Shown piece after piece: positions 16,100 through 24,949 of a stretch of DNA of 64,000 nt; within the stretch, counting starts at the first letter, position 1, and each line of letters begins with the position of its first letter. The DNA comes from Chloroflexota bacterium (lineage in GTDB: Bacteria > Chloroflexota > Anaerolineae > UBA7937 > B3-Chlor). A program made the position numbers and the translations under genes. The notes under the pieces were generated by a model. It was not told where the DNA came from. It saw only the letters and a list, made by a program, of their open reading frames with translations, and did not search any database. The stretch covers positions 278,480 to 342,479 of the forward strand of contig JAUVXJ010000001.1 of NCBI GenBank assembly GCA_030603665.1, read 5' to 3'.

Positions 16100-16112
16100 A
16101 AAGGAGGTGATC
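16100..16112 (+). promoter_or_regulatory. Extended anti-16S sequence without a start codon
   Basis: AAAGGAGGTGATC is complementary to 13 bases of the usual 16S rRNA 3' end. No start codon follows at 5-10 nt, and the next gene begins 84 nt later with its own GGGAGGA site. It could be a ribosome standby site in the leader of the transporter genes. Confidence 0.4.
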
Positions 16113-16195
16113 AAGCGGGGCAAGTACTCTTGAAGCATCACCCTACACAGGCTCGCGAAAAACCACAATAGATCACCAAGAGGGAGGAAATCGAC

Positions 16196-17782
16196 GTGAA
16201 AACGAAGCTTGTCACACTATTGACCGCGGTGCTGCTCCTGGCGCTGCTTATCAGCGCATGCGGGACACCCGCACCCCCGCCTCCGCCCGAGGCTACGACC
16301 CCACCGGAGGCTACGACCCCGCCCGAGGCCACTACACCTCCAGAGCCTCCTCCCGCGGGGCCGACCGGGTCCATTGTGATCGTGATCGGCAATGACCCTG
16401 CAACTCTCGATCCCCAGGCCAAAGATGATGGGAACGAGCACAAGATCAACGACAACGTCTACGAGCATCTGCTCACCCGGGACCCGCAAACCGGCGAGAT
16501 ACTGGCCGAACTGGCCGAGTCCTGGGAGCAGGTCGACGATACGACGTGGCGCTTCAAACTAGTTGAGGGCATCATGTTCCACAACGGAGAACCTCTGAAT
16601 GCCGAAGCGGTAGTCTACAGCGCCGAGCGCATCATCGACCCCGATTTCAATTCGGAGCAGATCTCGTTCGTGGCATCCATCACGGGAGGCGAGGTCGTTG
16701 ACGAGTATACTGTTGACATCCTCACCGACGGGCCTGACCCCACCCTGCCGGCGCGCATGACCTGGCTCAAGATCGTGCCACCTGTGTACTCGAGCGAGGA
16801 TATCGATCAGTTCGAGCAAGCGCCAGTGGGCACCGGTCCGTACAAGTTCGTGGAGTGGGTGAGAGGCAGCCACGTGACCCTGGAGGCCAACGTGGACTAC
16901 TGGGGCGGTGCACCCGACATCGGGGAGGTGACCTTCCGGCCCATCGAGGAAGCAGCCACCAGGCTGGCGGCCCTTCAGGCAGATGAGGTCGACGTGGTGA
17001 CCGACCTGATCCCGGAGTACCTGGCACAGGTGGAGAAGTCTGTGTCCGTCCATGGCCTTGAGTTCCCCTGGATCAGGATCAACACCAATATCGAGCCACT
17101 GAACGACGTCCGCGTGCGTCAGGCCCTGAACTACGCCGTGGACAAGGAGGCGCTTGCGGAAGCTCTTTACAGTGGTTATGCGTCAGTGGCGGAGGGTCAG
17201 ATGCTTACCCCGGGCCACTTTGGCTACAACCCGAGTGTGGTAGCCTACCCCTACGATCCCGACATGGCCCGCGACCTGCTGGAGGAAGCTGGCGCCAGTG
17301 GTGCAACTCTTGAGCTCATCGGCGAGTCTGGGCGCTGGCTGAAGGACAAGGAGCTCGTCGAGGCCGTTGCCGCACAATTGGAGGCAGTTGGCCTAGACAT
17401 CGACGTGAACATCGTCGAGTGGTCTGACTGGCTGGATCTGCTCTTCGCTGGCGCGGAAGCGGCTCCCGATCTTCAGTACTCCGCTCACGACAACGTGCTG
17501 CTGGACGCCGACCGTACTCTGTCGGGCCTGTTCACCACCGAGGGCAACCAGGCGGCCTACGGCAATCCAGATGTAGACCAACTGGTGCTGGACGGCAGGA
17601 GTGAGACGGACGTCGAATTGCGCGAGCAGATGTACCACGAGGCCGTGGAGACCATTCGGGAAGAGGCAGCCTGCATTTTCCTGGTCAACCTGGATAACAT
17701 CTACGGGCTGAATCCGAATCTGGAGTGGACACCGCGTTTGGATGGTCGCATCTTCGTCAAGGACATGGTCCTCAGCGACTAG
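16196..17782 (+). CDS. Oligopeptide/dipeptide-type ABC substrate-binding lipoprotein (SBP_bac_5)
   Basis: GTG 16196 has GGGAGGA upstream. The product is 528 residues: a signal peptide with lipobox LISAC, a Pro/Glu/Thr linker in which PPEATT is repeated three times, and then a DppA/OppA-like cluster C domain. Characteristic pieces are GNDPATLDPQAKDDG, WRFKLVEGIMFHNGEPLNAE, GTGPYKFVEW and VRQALNYAVDKEAL. It is exported and lipid-anchored, delivering peptides, opines or other oligomers to the permeases that follow. Its place in a catabolic cluster argues for a specific organic substrate rather than general peptide uptake. Confidence 0.9.
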   Translation: MKTKLVTLLTAVLLLALLISACGTPAPPPPPEATTPPEATTPPEATTPPEPPPAGPTGSIVIVIGNDPATLDPQAKDDGNEHKINDNVYEHLLTRDPQTGEILAELAESWEQVDDTTWRFKLVEGIMFHNGEPLNAEAVVYSAERIIDPDFNSEQISFVASITGGEVVDEYTVDILTDGPDPTLPARMTWLKIVPPVYSSEDIDQFEQAPVGTGPYKFVEWVRGSHVTLEANVDYWGGAPDIGEVTFRPIEEAATRLAALQADEVDVVTDLIPEYLAQVEKSVSVHGLEFPWIRINTNIEPLNDVRVRQALNYAVDKEALAEALYSGYASVAEGQMLTPGHFGYNPSVVAYPYDPDMARDLLEEAGASGATLELIGESGRWLKDKELVEAVAAQLEAVGLDIDVNIVEWSDWLDLLFAGAEAAPDLQYSAHDNVLLDADRTLSGLFTTEGNQAAYGNPDVDQLVLDGRSETDVELREQMYHEAVETIREEAACIFLVNLDNIYGLNPNLEWTPRLDGRIFVKDMVLSD

Positions 17783-17842
17783 GCGACGCGCAAGTATCTG
17801 GGCGGGGCCGGACATCGCCCCGCCCAGCATCCATACAAGGGG

Positions 17843-18772
17843 GTGGTCAGGATTAGCGCCTACTTCATCCGCAGGTTGTTACAGTCCATCCTCGTAATCG
17901 TGGGGGTCTCCATCGTGGTCTTCGTGATAACGCGTGCCATAGGAGACCCAGCACGCATGAGCATGCCACTTCAGGCTACGGATGAGCAAGTCGAGGCTTA
18001 TGCCCAGCGAATGGGCTTCCGCGATCCTCTTCCCGTGCAGTTCTGGAACTGGGCCAAGAAGGCCGTAAGAGGCGACTTCGGCGATTCGCTCTGGCAACGG
18101 GAGCCGGCGCTGGGTCTGGTCCTCGAGAGAGTGCCGGCGACGCTACAACTCTGCTTCACCGCCATCATTCTGGCTCTTGGTGCATCCATCCCGCTGGGCA
18201 TTCTCGCCGCCCTGAGGCCAAGGTCTTGGCTCGACAAGCTTACCACCAGTATCTCGCTGCTTGGCGTCTGCATACCGGACTTCTGGCTGGGACTGATGCT
18301 CATTCTGTTGTTCGCGGTCAGCATTCACCTCTTCTTCACTTCCGGCTATGGTACCCCTAGACACCTCATCTTGCCGGCGATCACCTTGGCAGCCCGTCCT
18401 TGGGGCCGTATCACGCAGATCGTCCGCAGCAGCATGATGGACGAAATGCATCGCACGTACATGATGACCGCCCGCGCCAAGGGGCTCAGCGAACAGAGGG
18501 TGCTCATCACTCATGCCCTCAAGAACGCCAGTATCCCCATCGTCACGCTTGCTGCCTGGGAGCTGACCCGCATGCTGGCCGGATACACCATCGTGGTGGA
18601 GACCGTGTTCGCCTGGCCCGGTTTTGGGCAGCTGGCCATGCACGCCATAGTGGAGCGTGATTTGACTCTCATTCAGGCGAACGTGTTCGTCGTCGCCTTG
18701 ATCGTGGTGGCGATGAACATCGCCATCGACTTCATCTATGCGACGATTGACCCTCGGGTCAGGCTGGAATAG
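17843..18772 (+). CDS. dppB: ABC transporter permease, DppB/OppB type
   Basis: This 309-residue permease starts at GTG 17843, preceded by AAGGGG. The N-terminal AYFIRRLLQSILVIVGVSIVVF helix and GDPARMSMP segment are typical of DppB. The EAA cytoplasmic loop appears as YMMTARAKGLSEQRVLITHALKNA, which contacts the ATPase. About six membrane segments are visible. The periplasmic loop after the first helix is short compared with many OppB proteins. It forms a heterodimer with the next gene's product. Confidence 0.9.
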   Translation: MVRISAYFIRRLLQSILVIVGVSIVVFVITRAIGDPARMSMPLQATDEQVEAYAQRMGFRDPLPVQFWNWAKKAVRGDFGDSLWQREPALGLVLERVPATLQLCFTAIILALGASIPLGILAALRPRSWLDKLTTSISLLGVCIPDFWLGLMLILLFAVSIHLFFTSGYGTPRHLILPAITLAARPWGRITQIVRSSMMDEMHRTYMMTARAKGLSEQRVLITHALKNASIPIVTLAAWELTRMLAGYTIVVETVFAWPGFGQLAMHAIVERDLTLIQANVFVVALIVVAMNIAIDFIYATIDPRVRLE

Positions 18773-18816
18773 GGATCGACCCCAGGACTGAGTGAGCTAG
18801 GGAGAAAGGGGTGATA

Positions 18817-19770
18817 ATGGCCGAAGGACAACTCGCCCTCGACGAACGGGCTGTTGCCTATGTAGAAGATCCCCTCTGGCGCTGGCGCGGATTGATCCGG
18901 CTGGGAAGGGACCTGCTGAGGGACAAGGTGGCACTCGTCGGTGCACTTATCGTCCTCACTGTTGTCGTCTCCGCTCTCCTGGCACCCGTCATATCTCCAT
19001 ACGACCCCACCAGCGGGCACATAGGCCAGAGACTGGAGGCTCCCGGTTTCGTCAACGAAAAGGGGGAGCGTTACATCCTGGGAACGGATCAGCAAGGCAG
19101 AGACGTCCTGAGTCGCTTGATCTACGGTGCGCGAGTCTCACTGATGGTTGGCGTAGGAGTCATCGCGATTGCAGGCACGGTCGGTACGGCGGCTGGCCTG
19201 ATATCGGGATACTACGGTGGTCGCGTGGATGACCTCATCATGCGCATCGTAGACACCCAGACCGCCTTTCCGGGACTGCTGCTCGCGCTGGTCATCATCA
19301 CCATGATCGGGCCCAGCGCGCGGAATATCATCATCGTCCTCTCCATAAACGGATGGATGGTCTTCGCCCGCATCACCCGTGGTATCATGCTCACCATTAG
19401 GGAGAAAGACTACATCGATGCTGCGCGTCTGATCGGTGCCAACGATTTCCGGATCATATTTCGCCACGCCTTTCCCAACCTGATATCTCCCACCCTCACC
19501 ATCCTCACACTTGAATTGGCGCGCATCATCCTCGCCGAGGCAAGCCTCAGCTTCCTGGGGCTGGGCATCCAGCCTCCGCAGTCAAGCTGGGGCCTGATGA
19601 TAGCCGACGGACGTGACTACATCACCATTGCCTCGTGGCTCGTGACCTTTCCCGGTCTGTCTATCGCTCTCACGGTCTTCGGTGTGATGACGGTGGCCAA
19701 CTGGTTGCGGACGGTGGCAGACCCTGAACAGAGAGTGAAAGCAGCGCCGGCCGGTACAGGGAGTGGATAG
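18817..19770 (+). CDS. dppC: ABC transporter permease, DppC/OppC type
   Basis: ATG 18817 fits the AAAGGGG site better than the GTG six bases earlier, giving 317 residues. After a cytoplasmic N-terminus comes the OppC_N helix (LVGALIVLTVVVSALLAPVI), then LGTDQQGRDVLSRLIYGARVSL, a hallmark of the family. The EAA loop reads YIDAARLIGANDFRIIFRHA. No DppD or DppF ATPase gene follows; the next genes are unrelated, so this importer must borrow ATPases from elsewhere. Confidence 0.9.
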   Translation: MAEGQLALDERAVAYVEDPLWRWRGLIRLGRDLLRDKVALVGALIVLTVVVSALLAPVISPYDPTSGHIGQRLEAPGFVNEKGERYILGTDQQGRDVLSRLIYGARVSLMVGVGVIAIAGTVGTAAGLISGYYGGRVDDLIMRIVDTQTAFPGLLLALVIITMIGPSARNIIIVLSINGWMVFARITRGIMLTIREKDYIDAARLIGANDFRIIFRHAFPNLISPTLTILTLELARIILAEASLSFLGLGIQPPQSSWGLMIADGRDYITIASWLVTFPGLSIALTVFGVMTVANWLRTVADPEQRVKAAPAGTGSG

Positions 19771-19911
19771 GGCCAATGCGCGGTGAAGCCAATTGACAGC
19801 GGGCAGAACTTCACTTAGCATACCCAGGCCTCACTTGGGTCACTGAAATCTGAACGCCCACCACCACGTGGCCGTGGGCGGGCCGGCGGCGATGCGGAAA
19901 GGAGGGCAGAG

Positions 19912-20439
19912 GTGTTCAAGAAGATCATTGTGCCATGCGATGGCTCCGAGCTGGCTCACGATTCCGTCTTCCCTCACGTAGAGGAGCTGGCCAAGGCGAC
20001 GGGTGCCGAGGTCATCATTGTCCGCGTAGTACCTGTTCCCGCCGGAAGGTCCAGCACAGCTTTCAGGGCCGCCGCACCCGAAATGCCCATTTCGTTGCCC
20101 GAAACGCCAGAAGACGCCCGCGTCGCACGCCATCCCATTTTCAAGGACCAGGAGATCGCCAGCGCTGAAGCCGATGCGCGACACTCGGTTGCCCGGGCAG
20201 AGGCAATGCTGCACGAAAAGGGAATAAGCGCGCGCGCGGAGGTACTCCTGGGACGCCCCGCCGACGAGATCATTGAGTACGCAAAGGAGCAGGATGCCGA
20301 CCTCATCGTCATGTGCAGTCACGGTAGAAGCGGAATCGGGCGCTGGGTGTTCGGTAGTGTCACGGACAAGGTATTGCGGGGCGCTGAGACTCCCGTCTTG
20401 ATCATACGACCCCAGAAGCCGAAAGCGGGGACAGTGTGA
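19912..20439 (+). CDS. Universal stress protein (UspA family, ATP-binding type)
   Basis: GTG 19912 is preceded by AAAGGAGGG. The 175-residue Rossmann-like protein begins FKKIIVPCDGSELAHDS and ends with the nucleotide-binding GRSGIGRWVFGSVTDKVL, a G-x2-G-x9-G-S motif, followed by PVLIIRP. An insertion of about 30 residues between beta2 and alpha2 (PAGRSSTAFRAAAPEMP region) makes it longer than the usual 140-150. Its place between transporter and aldolase genes suggests co-expression with the catabolic cluster. Confidence 0.88.
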   Translation: MFKKIIVPCDGSELAHDSVFPHVEELAKATGAEVIIVRVVPVPAGRSSTAFRAAAPEMPISLPETPEDARVARHPIFKDQEIASAEADARHSVARAEAMLHEKGISARAEVLLGRPADEIIEYAKEQDADLIVMCSHGRSGIGRWVFGSVTDKVLRGAETPVLIIRPQKPKAGTV

Positions 20440-20505
20440 AGAACGAAGCCCACCCCCGCCCCTGGGCCCGGGGCCAAACTACGAACTGAGAGGAACTCAT
20501 CGATC

Positions 20506-21429
20506 ATGATCAGACCAGAAGGTTCATGGGTTGCGATCCCCACCCCCTTCACCGAAGATGACAGAATCGATTTCGACGGCTTTGAGAAACTTGTGGACTT
20601 CCAGGCAGAACACGGAACTGATGGGCTGTTGCTGATGGGTTCCACAGGGGAATCCTCCTCCCTCACTGTCGACGAACGACAAGAGATACTGGACAAGGTG
20701 TTGGCGTACGCCAAGGAGAAGCTACCCGTGCTGGCTGGCACAACCTGCGGAAACACCAAGCAGACGATTCAGTTGAGCCAGTACGCTCAACGTGCAGGCG
20801 CCGGCGGCCTCCTTCTGGTGGTGCCACCCTATCTGAGACCTACCCAGGATGGCGTCTACGAGCACTTCAAGGCGGTGGCCGAATCGGTGGACATTGCCGT
20901 CGCCATCTACAACAATCCGGGGCGGGTGGCGGTCAACATTGAGCCCGCGACGGTGGTCGCCCTCGCTGAGCTTCCCAACCTCGTCGCAGACAAGGAAGCC
21001 ATGCCCAACATCGGTCAACTGGTCCAGATTCGCAGGCAGGCTGGGGATAGTCTCAACTTGCTATGTTGCGATGCTCCAGGCTTCAGCCTCATCGTCCCCA
21101 CCCTCGCGCTGGGCGGGCACGGAACCGCGAACATCTCCGGCAACATCATTCCTGGGGAGATGATGGAGATGTCGAAACCCTGGCGCTCCTGGGAAGACGT
21201 GGAGCGAACACGACGATTGCTGTTCCAATACCATCCTCTCATGGCAGCACTGTATAGCCTGCCGAATCCCATCGTAGTGAAAGCCGCTCTCCGCCTCCTG
21301 GGCCTCCCTGCTGGACACGTGCGCCGTCCTCTCCTGGACATGGACGAAAGCCAGGCGCAGGACCTCAGTCCGCTGATGGACCGGCTGGGAGTGCTGGACA
21401 AGTACCGGCAGGCGGAGAGAAGAACCTAG
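20506..21429 (+). CDS. DapA/NAL-family class I aldolase or hydratase-aldolase
   Basis: The 307-residue TIM barrel has the substrate-carboxylate motif MGSTGESSSL (GxTGE-like), the catalytic Tyr in IYNNPGR and the Schiff-base Lys in VADKEAMPN. The family covers 4-hydroxy-tetrahydrodipicolinate synthase, N-acetylneuraminate lyase, KDG aldolase and hydratase-aldolases, all of which form or split pyruvate adducts. The C-terminal third is divergent from DapA (LLCCDAPGFSLIVPTLALGG). No lysine-biosynthesis gene is nearby, so a catabolic aldolase releasing a 2-oxoacid is more likely. That product could feed the ferredoxin oxidoreductase downstream. Confidence 0.85.
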   Translation: MIRPEGSWVAIPTPFTEDDRIDFDGFEKLVDFQAEHGTDGLLLMGSTGESSSLTVDERQEILDKVLAYAKEKLPVLAGTTCGNTKQTIQLSQYAQRAGAGGLLLVVPPYLRPTQDGVYEHFKAVAESVDIAVAIYNNPGRVAVNIEPATVVALAELPNLVADKEAMPNIGQLVQIRRQAGDSLNLLCCDAPGFSLIVPTLALGGHGTANISGNIIPGEMMEMSKPWRSWEDVERTRRLLFQYHPLMAALYSLPNPIVVKAALRLLGLPAGHVRRPLLDMDESQAQDLSPLMDRLGVLDKYRQAERRT

Positions 21430-21432
21430 CTC

Positions 21433-22827
21433 ATGGCCCCGGACAACAACGAAGCCCATCGCTTGCGATGGGTCATCCTTGGGGCGCTCCTCATCGGCAC
21501 CGCCACCGGCACTCTGGGCAACAGCCTGGTCAACATCGCCCTCCCCGCGATCATGGATCACTTCGCGGTTGGTGTGGGGACCGCCATCTGGGCGGTGAGC
21601 ATCTACATCTTGCTCTTCGCGGTGACCATGCCGCTCTTCGGGCGCCTGGGCGACATGTACGGCTACAAGCGCGCCTACCTGATAGGCATGAGTGTCTTCG
21701 CCGCCGCTTCCCTGCTCGCTCCCTTTGCACAGACCTTCCCCTCCCTGATTGTTCTTCGAGCCATACAAGGGGTCGGCAACGGACCCATTCTGCCCGCTAT
21801 CATGGCTGTGGTGGGCACCCTCTTCCCTCCAGGCGAGAGAGGACGCGCGATGGGAGCCTGGGCACTTGTGAACAGTGCTTTCCACGCTCTTGGCCCTCCC
21901 ATTGGCGGCTTCTTGACTCAGTACTTTGGCTGGCAGTCCATCTTCTTTTCCTATGTCCCGCTGTGCGTCGTGGCCCTCGTTCTGGTCTGGCGACTGATGC
22001 CTGATGACAGGAAATACCAGCGCCAACCTTTCGATGTCATCGGCGCTGTCACGCTTACGGCAGCAACACTGATGCTGATGTTCAACCTACGCCAGGGTGC
22101 ATCCCTGGGATGGACGAGCCCCGTCAGTATCGCACTCTGGGCTGTTTGCGTTCTCTTGGTGGCCGCCTTCCTGGTCACAGAGAGGAGGGTCCCCCAGCCG
22201 TTTGTGGATCTTGATCTCTTCAGGAACAAGCCTTTCACGGCAGCTTCAACAATCGCCTTCATCCAGACTTTCAGTCAGTTTGGTCTGCTCTTCCTAGTGC
22301 CCCTCTTCCTCATCAACATTCAGGGGTACAAAGCAGCGCAGACCGGCCTGATCCTATCCTCTCTTCCGATCACCATGGCTATTGCCGCTCCCCTCGCAGG
22401 ACGACTGGCCGACCGGTATGGCTGTCGATTGCTCTGCCTCTCGGGCATGGCGCTCCTCGCCGTAGCAGGGATGGCCTTGAGCACCCTCGGTCCGGCCACT
22501 CCTTCCTGGTACACCGTGGCCAGCCTGTCACTGGCCGGTGTCGCCATGGGTATGGTCCAGGCACCTGCTCCTGCCGCTATCAGTCTTGCGGTTCAGCCTC
22601 ACAGGCTCGGAATAGCCATGGGTCTGTTCAACCTCTTGCGCTTCCTGGGGGGTACACTGGGCCCGGTTGTCTTCGCGCTCGTGCTGCTGGCCTCGGGCCC
22701 AGCATCAACACCCGCCGCCTTCCGCACAGACTTTTTCCTGGTAACCATCACGGCCATCATTGCCGTGATGGTCGGAATCTTCGTGCCGGGGACCGAGCCA
22801 CCGCGCAGTTGCCTGGATGAAGAGTGA
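21433..22827 (+). CDS. MFS transporter, DHA2/EmrB-QacA type
   Basis: The 464-residue protein begins 3 nt after the aldolase stop, so the two are coupled. MFS motif A appears as GRLGDMYGYKRAYLIG, and motif C-like GNGPILPAIMAVVG lies in the fifth helix. About 14 hydrophobic segments are visible, fitting the 14-TM DHA2 group of proton-driven exporters. In this cluster it may export an intermediate or import a substrate; the sequence does not decide which. Confidence 0.87.
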   Translation: MAPDNNEAHRLRWVILGALLIGTATGTLGNSLVNIALPAIMDHFAVGVGTAIWAVSIYILLFAVTMPLFGRLGDMYGYKRAYLIGMSVFAAASLLAPFAQTFPSLIVLRAIQGVGNGPILPAIMAVVGTLFPPGERGRAMGAWALVNSAFHALGPPIGGFLTQYFGWQSIFFSYVPLCVVALVLVWRLMPDDRKYQRQPFDVIGAVTLTAATLMLMFNLRQGASLGWTSPVSIALWAVCVLLVAAFLVTERRVPQPFVDLDLFRNKPFTAASTIAFIQTFSQFGLLFLVPLFLINIQGYKAAQTGLILSSLPITMAIAAPLAGRLADRYGCRLLCLSGMALLAVAGMALSTLGPATPSWYTVASLSLAGVAMGMVQAPAPAAISLAVQPHRLGIAMGLFNLLRFLGGTLGPVVFALVLLASGPASTPAAFRTDFFLVTITAIIAVMVGIFVPGTEPPRSCLDEE

Positions 22828-22899
22828 CTACGGCACCAACCGGTGTGGCAAGGTTCGACGGCCCATCTTTTTCGACACACGCAACTCGGAGGTTCGATC

Positions 22900-23337
22900 A
22901 TGTCAAAGGAGCCGCACGGCAGTGGAATCTTGGACAAGCATCCTTACGCGGCCAAGAGCGACGTCGTAGGCAGACTGGTCTGCATCCTGGATGCCCGTTC
23001 AGAGGAGAGAGGTATGGAACTCTTGATCCATCCCTCGCGAGCCCTCTGCCAGGGAGAGATCCACGAGATAGCGATCACCGACGATCCTCAGGCTGGGCCC
23101 AGAAACACCGTAGACACGGTGGCCTATCTCGCCTTCTTCAGCGTTGAGGAAGGTGGCATCGTGCTCGTGGGGGACAGAGTGATATCGGGAGACGTGGAAC
23201 TGGGAGAGGTGGTAGGCTTTGATCACACCCATTTCCCCAATCACATGAACATTCTACTTCACGCCCGAGAACGCAAGACTGGCCTCGAACTCGGCCTTAC
23301 CCTCGGGGATCTCGTGACATTCAGGTCCACCCTATAG
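22900..23337 (+). CDS. Unknown conserved-looking cytosolic protein (145 aa)
   Basis: ATG 22900 has CGGAGG eight bases upstream. There is no signal peptide or membrane helix. The N-terminal half contains GRLVCILDARSEERGMELLIHPS, and the C-terminal half is beta-rich with VGDRVISGDVELGEVVGFDHTHFPNHMNI. The DHTHFPNHMN stretch has three His that could bind a metal. It sits between the MFS transporter and the 2-oxoacid oxidoreductase and reads as part of the same run of genes. I do not recognise a function. Confidence 0.6.
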   Translation: MSKEPHGSGILDKHPYAAKSDVVGRLVCILDARSEERGMELLIHPSRALCQGEIHEIAITDDPQAGPRNTVDTVAYLAFFSVEEGGIVLVGDRVISGDVELGEVVGFDHTHFPNHMNILLHARERKTGLELGLTLGDLVTFRSTL

Positions 23338-23423
23338 GCACGACCTTAGAATCCTCGGCAGGCAAGTCCCCAGATATTGGAGTATACTGATCCTGCGACA
23401 AACCAGTAGCATAAGGAATAGTC

Positions 23424-24866
23424 ATGCCCCGCAATAAAACGTTTGCCGTAACCCTCGACCAAGACCTCTGCAAAGGTAGCGACTGCTACATCTGCGTGAA
23501 CGCGTGTCCCAAAGGTGTGCTGGCCGAGGGCGAGAGGATAACTTCAAAAGGACTCCGCCCCGCGCAGGTCAAGGACCCGGATGCCTGTACAGGATGCAGG
23601 ATCTGCGAGACCCTGTGCCCGGATCTGGCCATCACGATCAGCGACACATCACAGGCGGCGACTACGGTTCCGGCCGTCGGTCGGAGACAACCCGCCAGTC
23701 CATCCAGCGGAGGCTGGACCACGTCACCAGGTGCACTCAAGCCGGGCCCCCATTATATGATGGGCGATGACGCCTGCGCGGAAGGAGCTATCGCAGCCGG
23801 GTGCGCTTTCTACGCGGGATATCCCATAACCCCTGCCTCAGAGATCATGCTTCGGATGGCCACCCGTCTCCCAGAGACCGGTGGCGTGTTTGTGCAGATG
23901 GAAGACGAGATAGCCAGCATGGCGGCCGTGATAGGTGCCTCCTGGTCTGGCTTGAAGGGCATGACCGCCACGGCGGGCCCTGGTTTCAGCCTCATGATGG
24001 AGAACATCGGCTACGCTTGTATGACAGAGACGCCCTGCGTGGTCGTCGACATCCAGCGGGCAGGACCCAGCACGGGGCAAGCCAGTCGGCCCGCCAGCGG
24101 CGATATAATGCAGGCCAAGTGGGGCACCCACGGGGGAGTGGAGATCATCGCCCTCGTCCCATGGTCTGTCCAGGAGATGTACGACCTAACGATCAGGGCG
24201 TTCAATCTCTCAGAGCGCTTCCGGGTACCCGTCATCCTGCTCGGTGACGCCATCGTGGGCCACCTTCGGGAAAGCTTCCACGTGGAAGAAACAGTCGAGC
24301 TATTCGATCGGGCCAAAGTGCCGGGAGCCCCGCCCTTCGGCACGGAGGAAGAGGCTGGGGTGCCGCCCATGCCGGCATTTGGCCAGGGCGAGCGCCTCTT
24401 GATCACCGGCTCGACCCACAATGAGTTTGGCATTCGCAAGACCGCGGATCCCGAGGTCCAGCAGAGACTGGTGAGACGGCTGTCCAGGAAGATCGTCGCT
24501 CACCTGGACGAGATCACTGACTACGAACTCTACTATGAAGATGATGCTCAGCGCATGGTGATAGCGTACGGGTCGACGGCTCGCAGCGCTCTCTGGGCGG
24601 TCAAGAGGGCCCGCGACCACGGGGAGAAGGTGGGCATGCTTCGCCTCAAGAGCATCTGGCCCTTCCCTGGAGAGGTGATCAGGCAGTGGGGTGATGCATG
24701 CCAGGAGTTGATTGTGCCAGAGACGAACCTCGGGCAGGTGTCACAACTGGTGCAGCAGCATGCCACCACACCGGTGAGCCTGGTGTCCCAGACCAACGGC
24801 GAGATCATGGATCCGCGACGAGTGACCGATTTCTTGCTGGACGGACGCACGAAGTTGGCTTCGTAG
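23424..24866 (+). CDS. korA: 2-oxoacid:ferredoxin oxidoreductase, ferredoxin domain fused to alpha subunit
   Basis: The 480-residue fusion begins with two 4Fe-4S motifs (C16, C21, C24, C28 and C55, C58, C61, C65). A Ser/Pro linker follows, then the alpha subunit from about residue 108: GDDACAEGAIAAGCAFYAGYPITPASE and TATAGPGFSLMMENIGYA are typical of KorA/VorB. The C-terminal domain has MVIAYGSTARSALWAVKRAR. With the next two genes it oxidises a 2-oxoacid and CoA to acyl-CoA, CO2 and reduced ferredoxin. The first Cys motif is spaced C-x4-C-x2-C-x3-C instead of CxxCxxC, which is noteworthy. Substrate preference (2-oxoglutarate, branched-chain or other) cannot be read. Confidence 0.9.
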   Translation: MPRNKTFAVTLDQDLCKGSDCYICVNACPKGVLAEGERITSKGLRPAQVKDPDACTGCRICETLCPDLAITISDTSQAATTVPAVGRRQPASPSSGGWTTSPGALKPGPHYMMGDDACAEGAIAAGCAFYAGYPITPASEIMLRMATRLPETGGVFVQMEDEIASMAAVIGASWSGLKGMTATAGPGFSLMMENIGYACMTETPCVVVDIQRAGPSTGQASRPASGDIMQAKWGTHGGVEIIALVPWSVQEMYDLTIRAFNLSERFRVPVILLGDAIVGHLRESFHVEETVELFDRAKVPGAPPFGTEEEAGVPPMPAFGQGERLLITGSTHNEFGIRKTADPEVQQRLVRRLSRKIVAHLDEITDYELYYEDDAQRMVIAYGSTARSALWAVKRARDHGEKVGMLRLKSIWPFPGEVIRQWGDACQELIVPETNLGQVSQLVQQHATTPVSLVSQTNGEIMDPRRVTDFLLDGRTKLAS

Positions 24867-24949
24867 CTGGATCCCTTCTGGAGAGCACCGCCGCTCCGCT
24901 GCTTGACCATAGCTTGCACACAAGTTGTCTGAAAGAAGGTAAGTCATAG

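Noticed and set aside
16290..16350. CRISPR-like short repeats in the lipoprotein gene
   Set aside because: They are codon repeats for the PPEATT linker in frame, without spacers.
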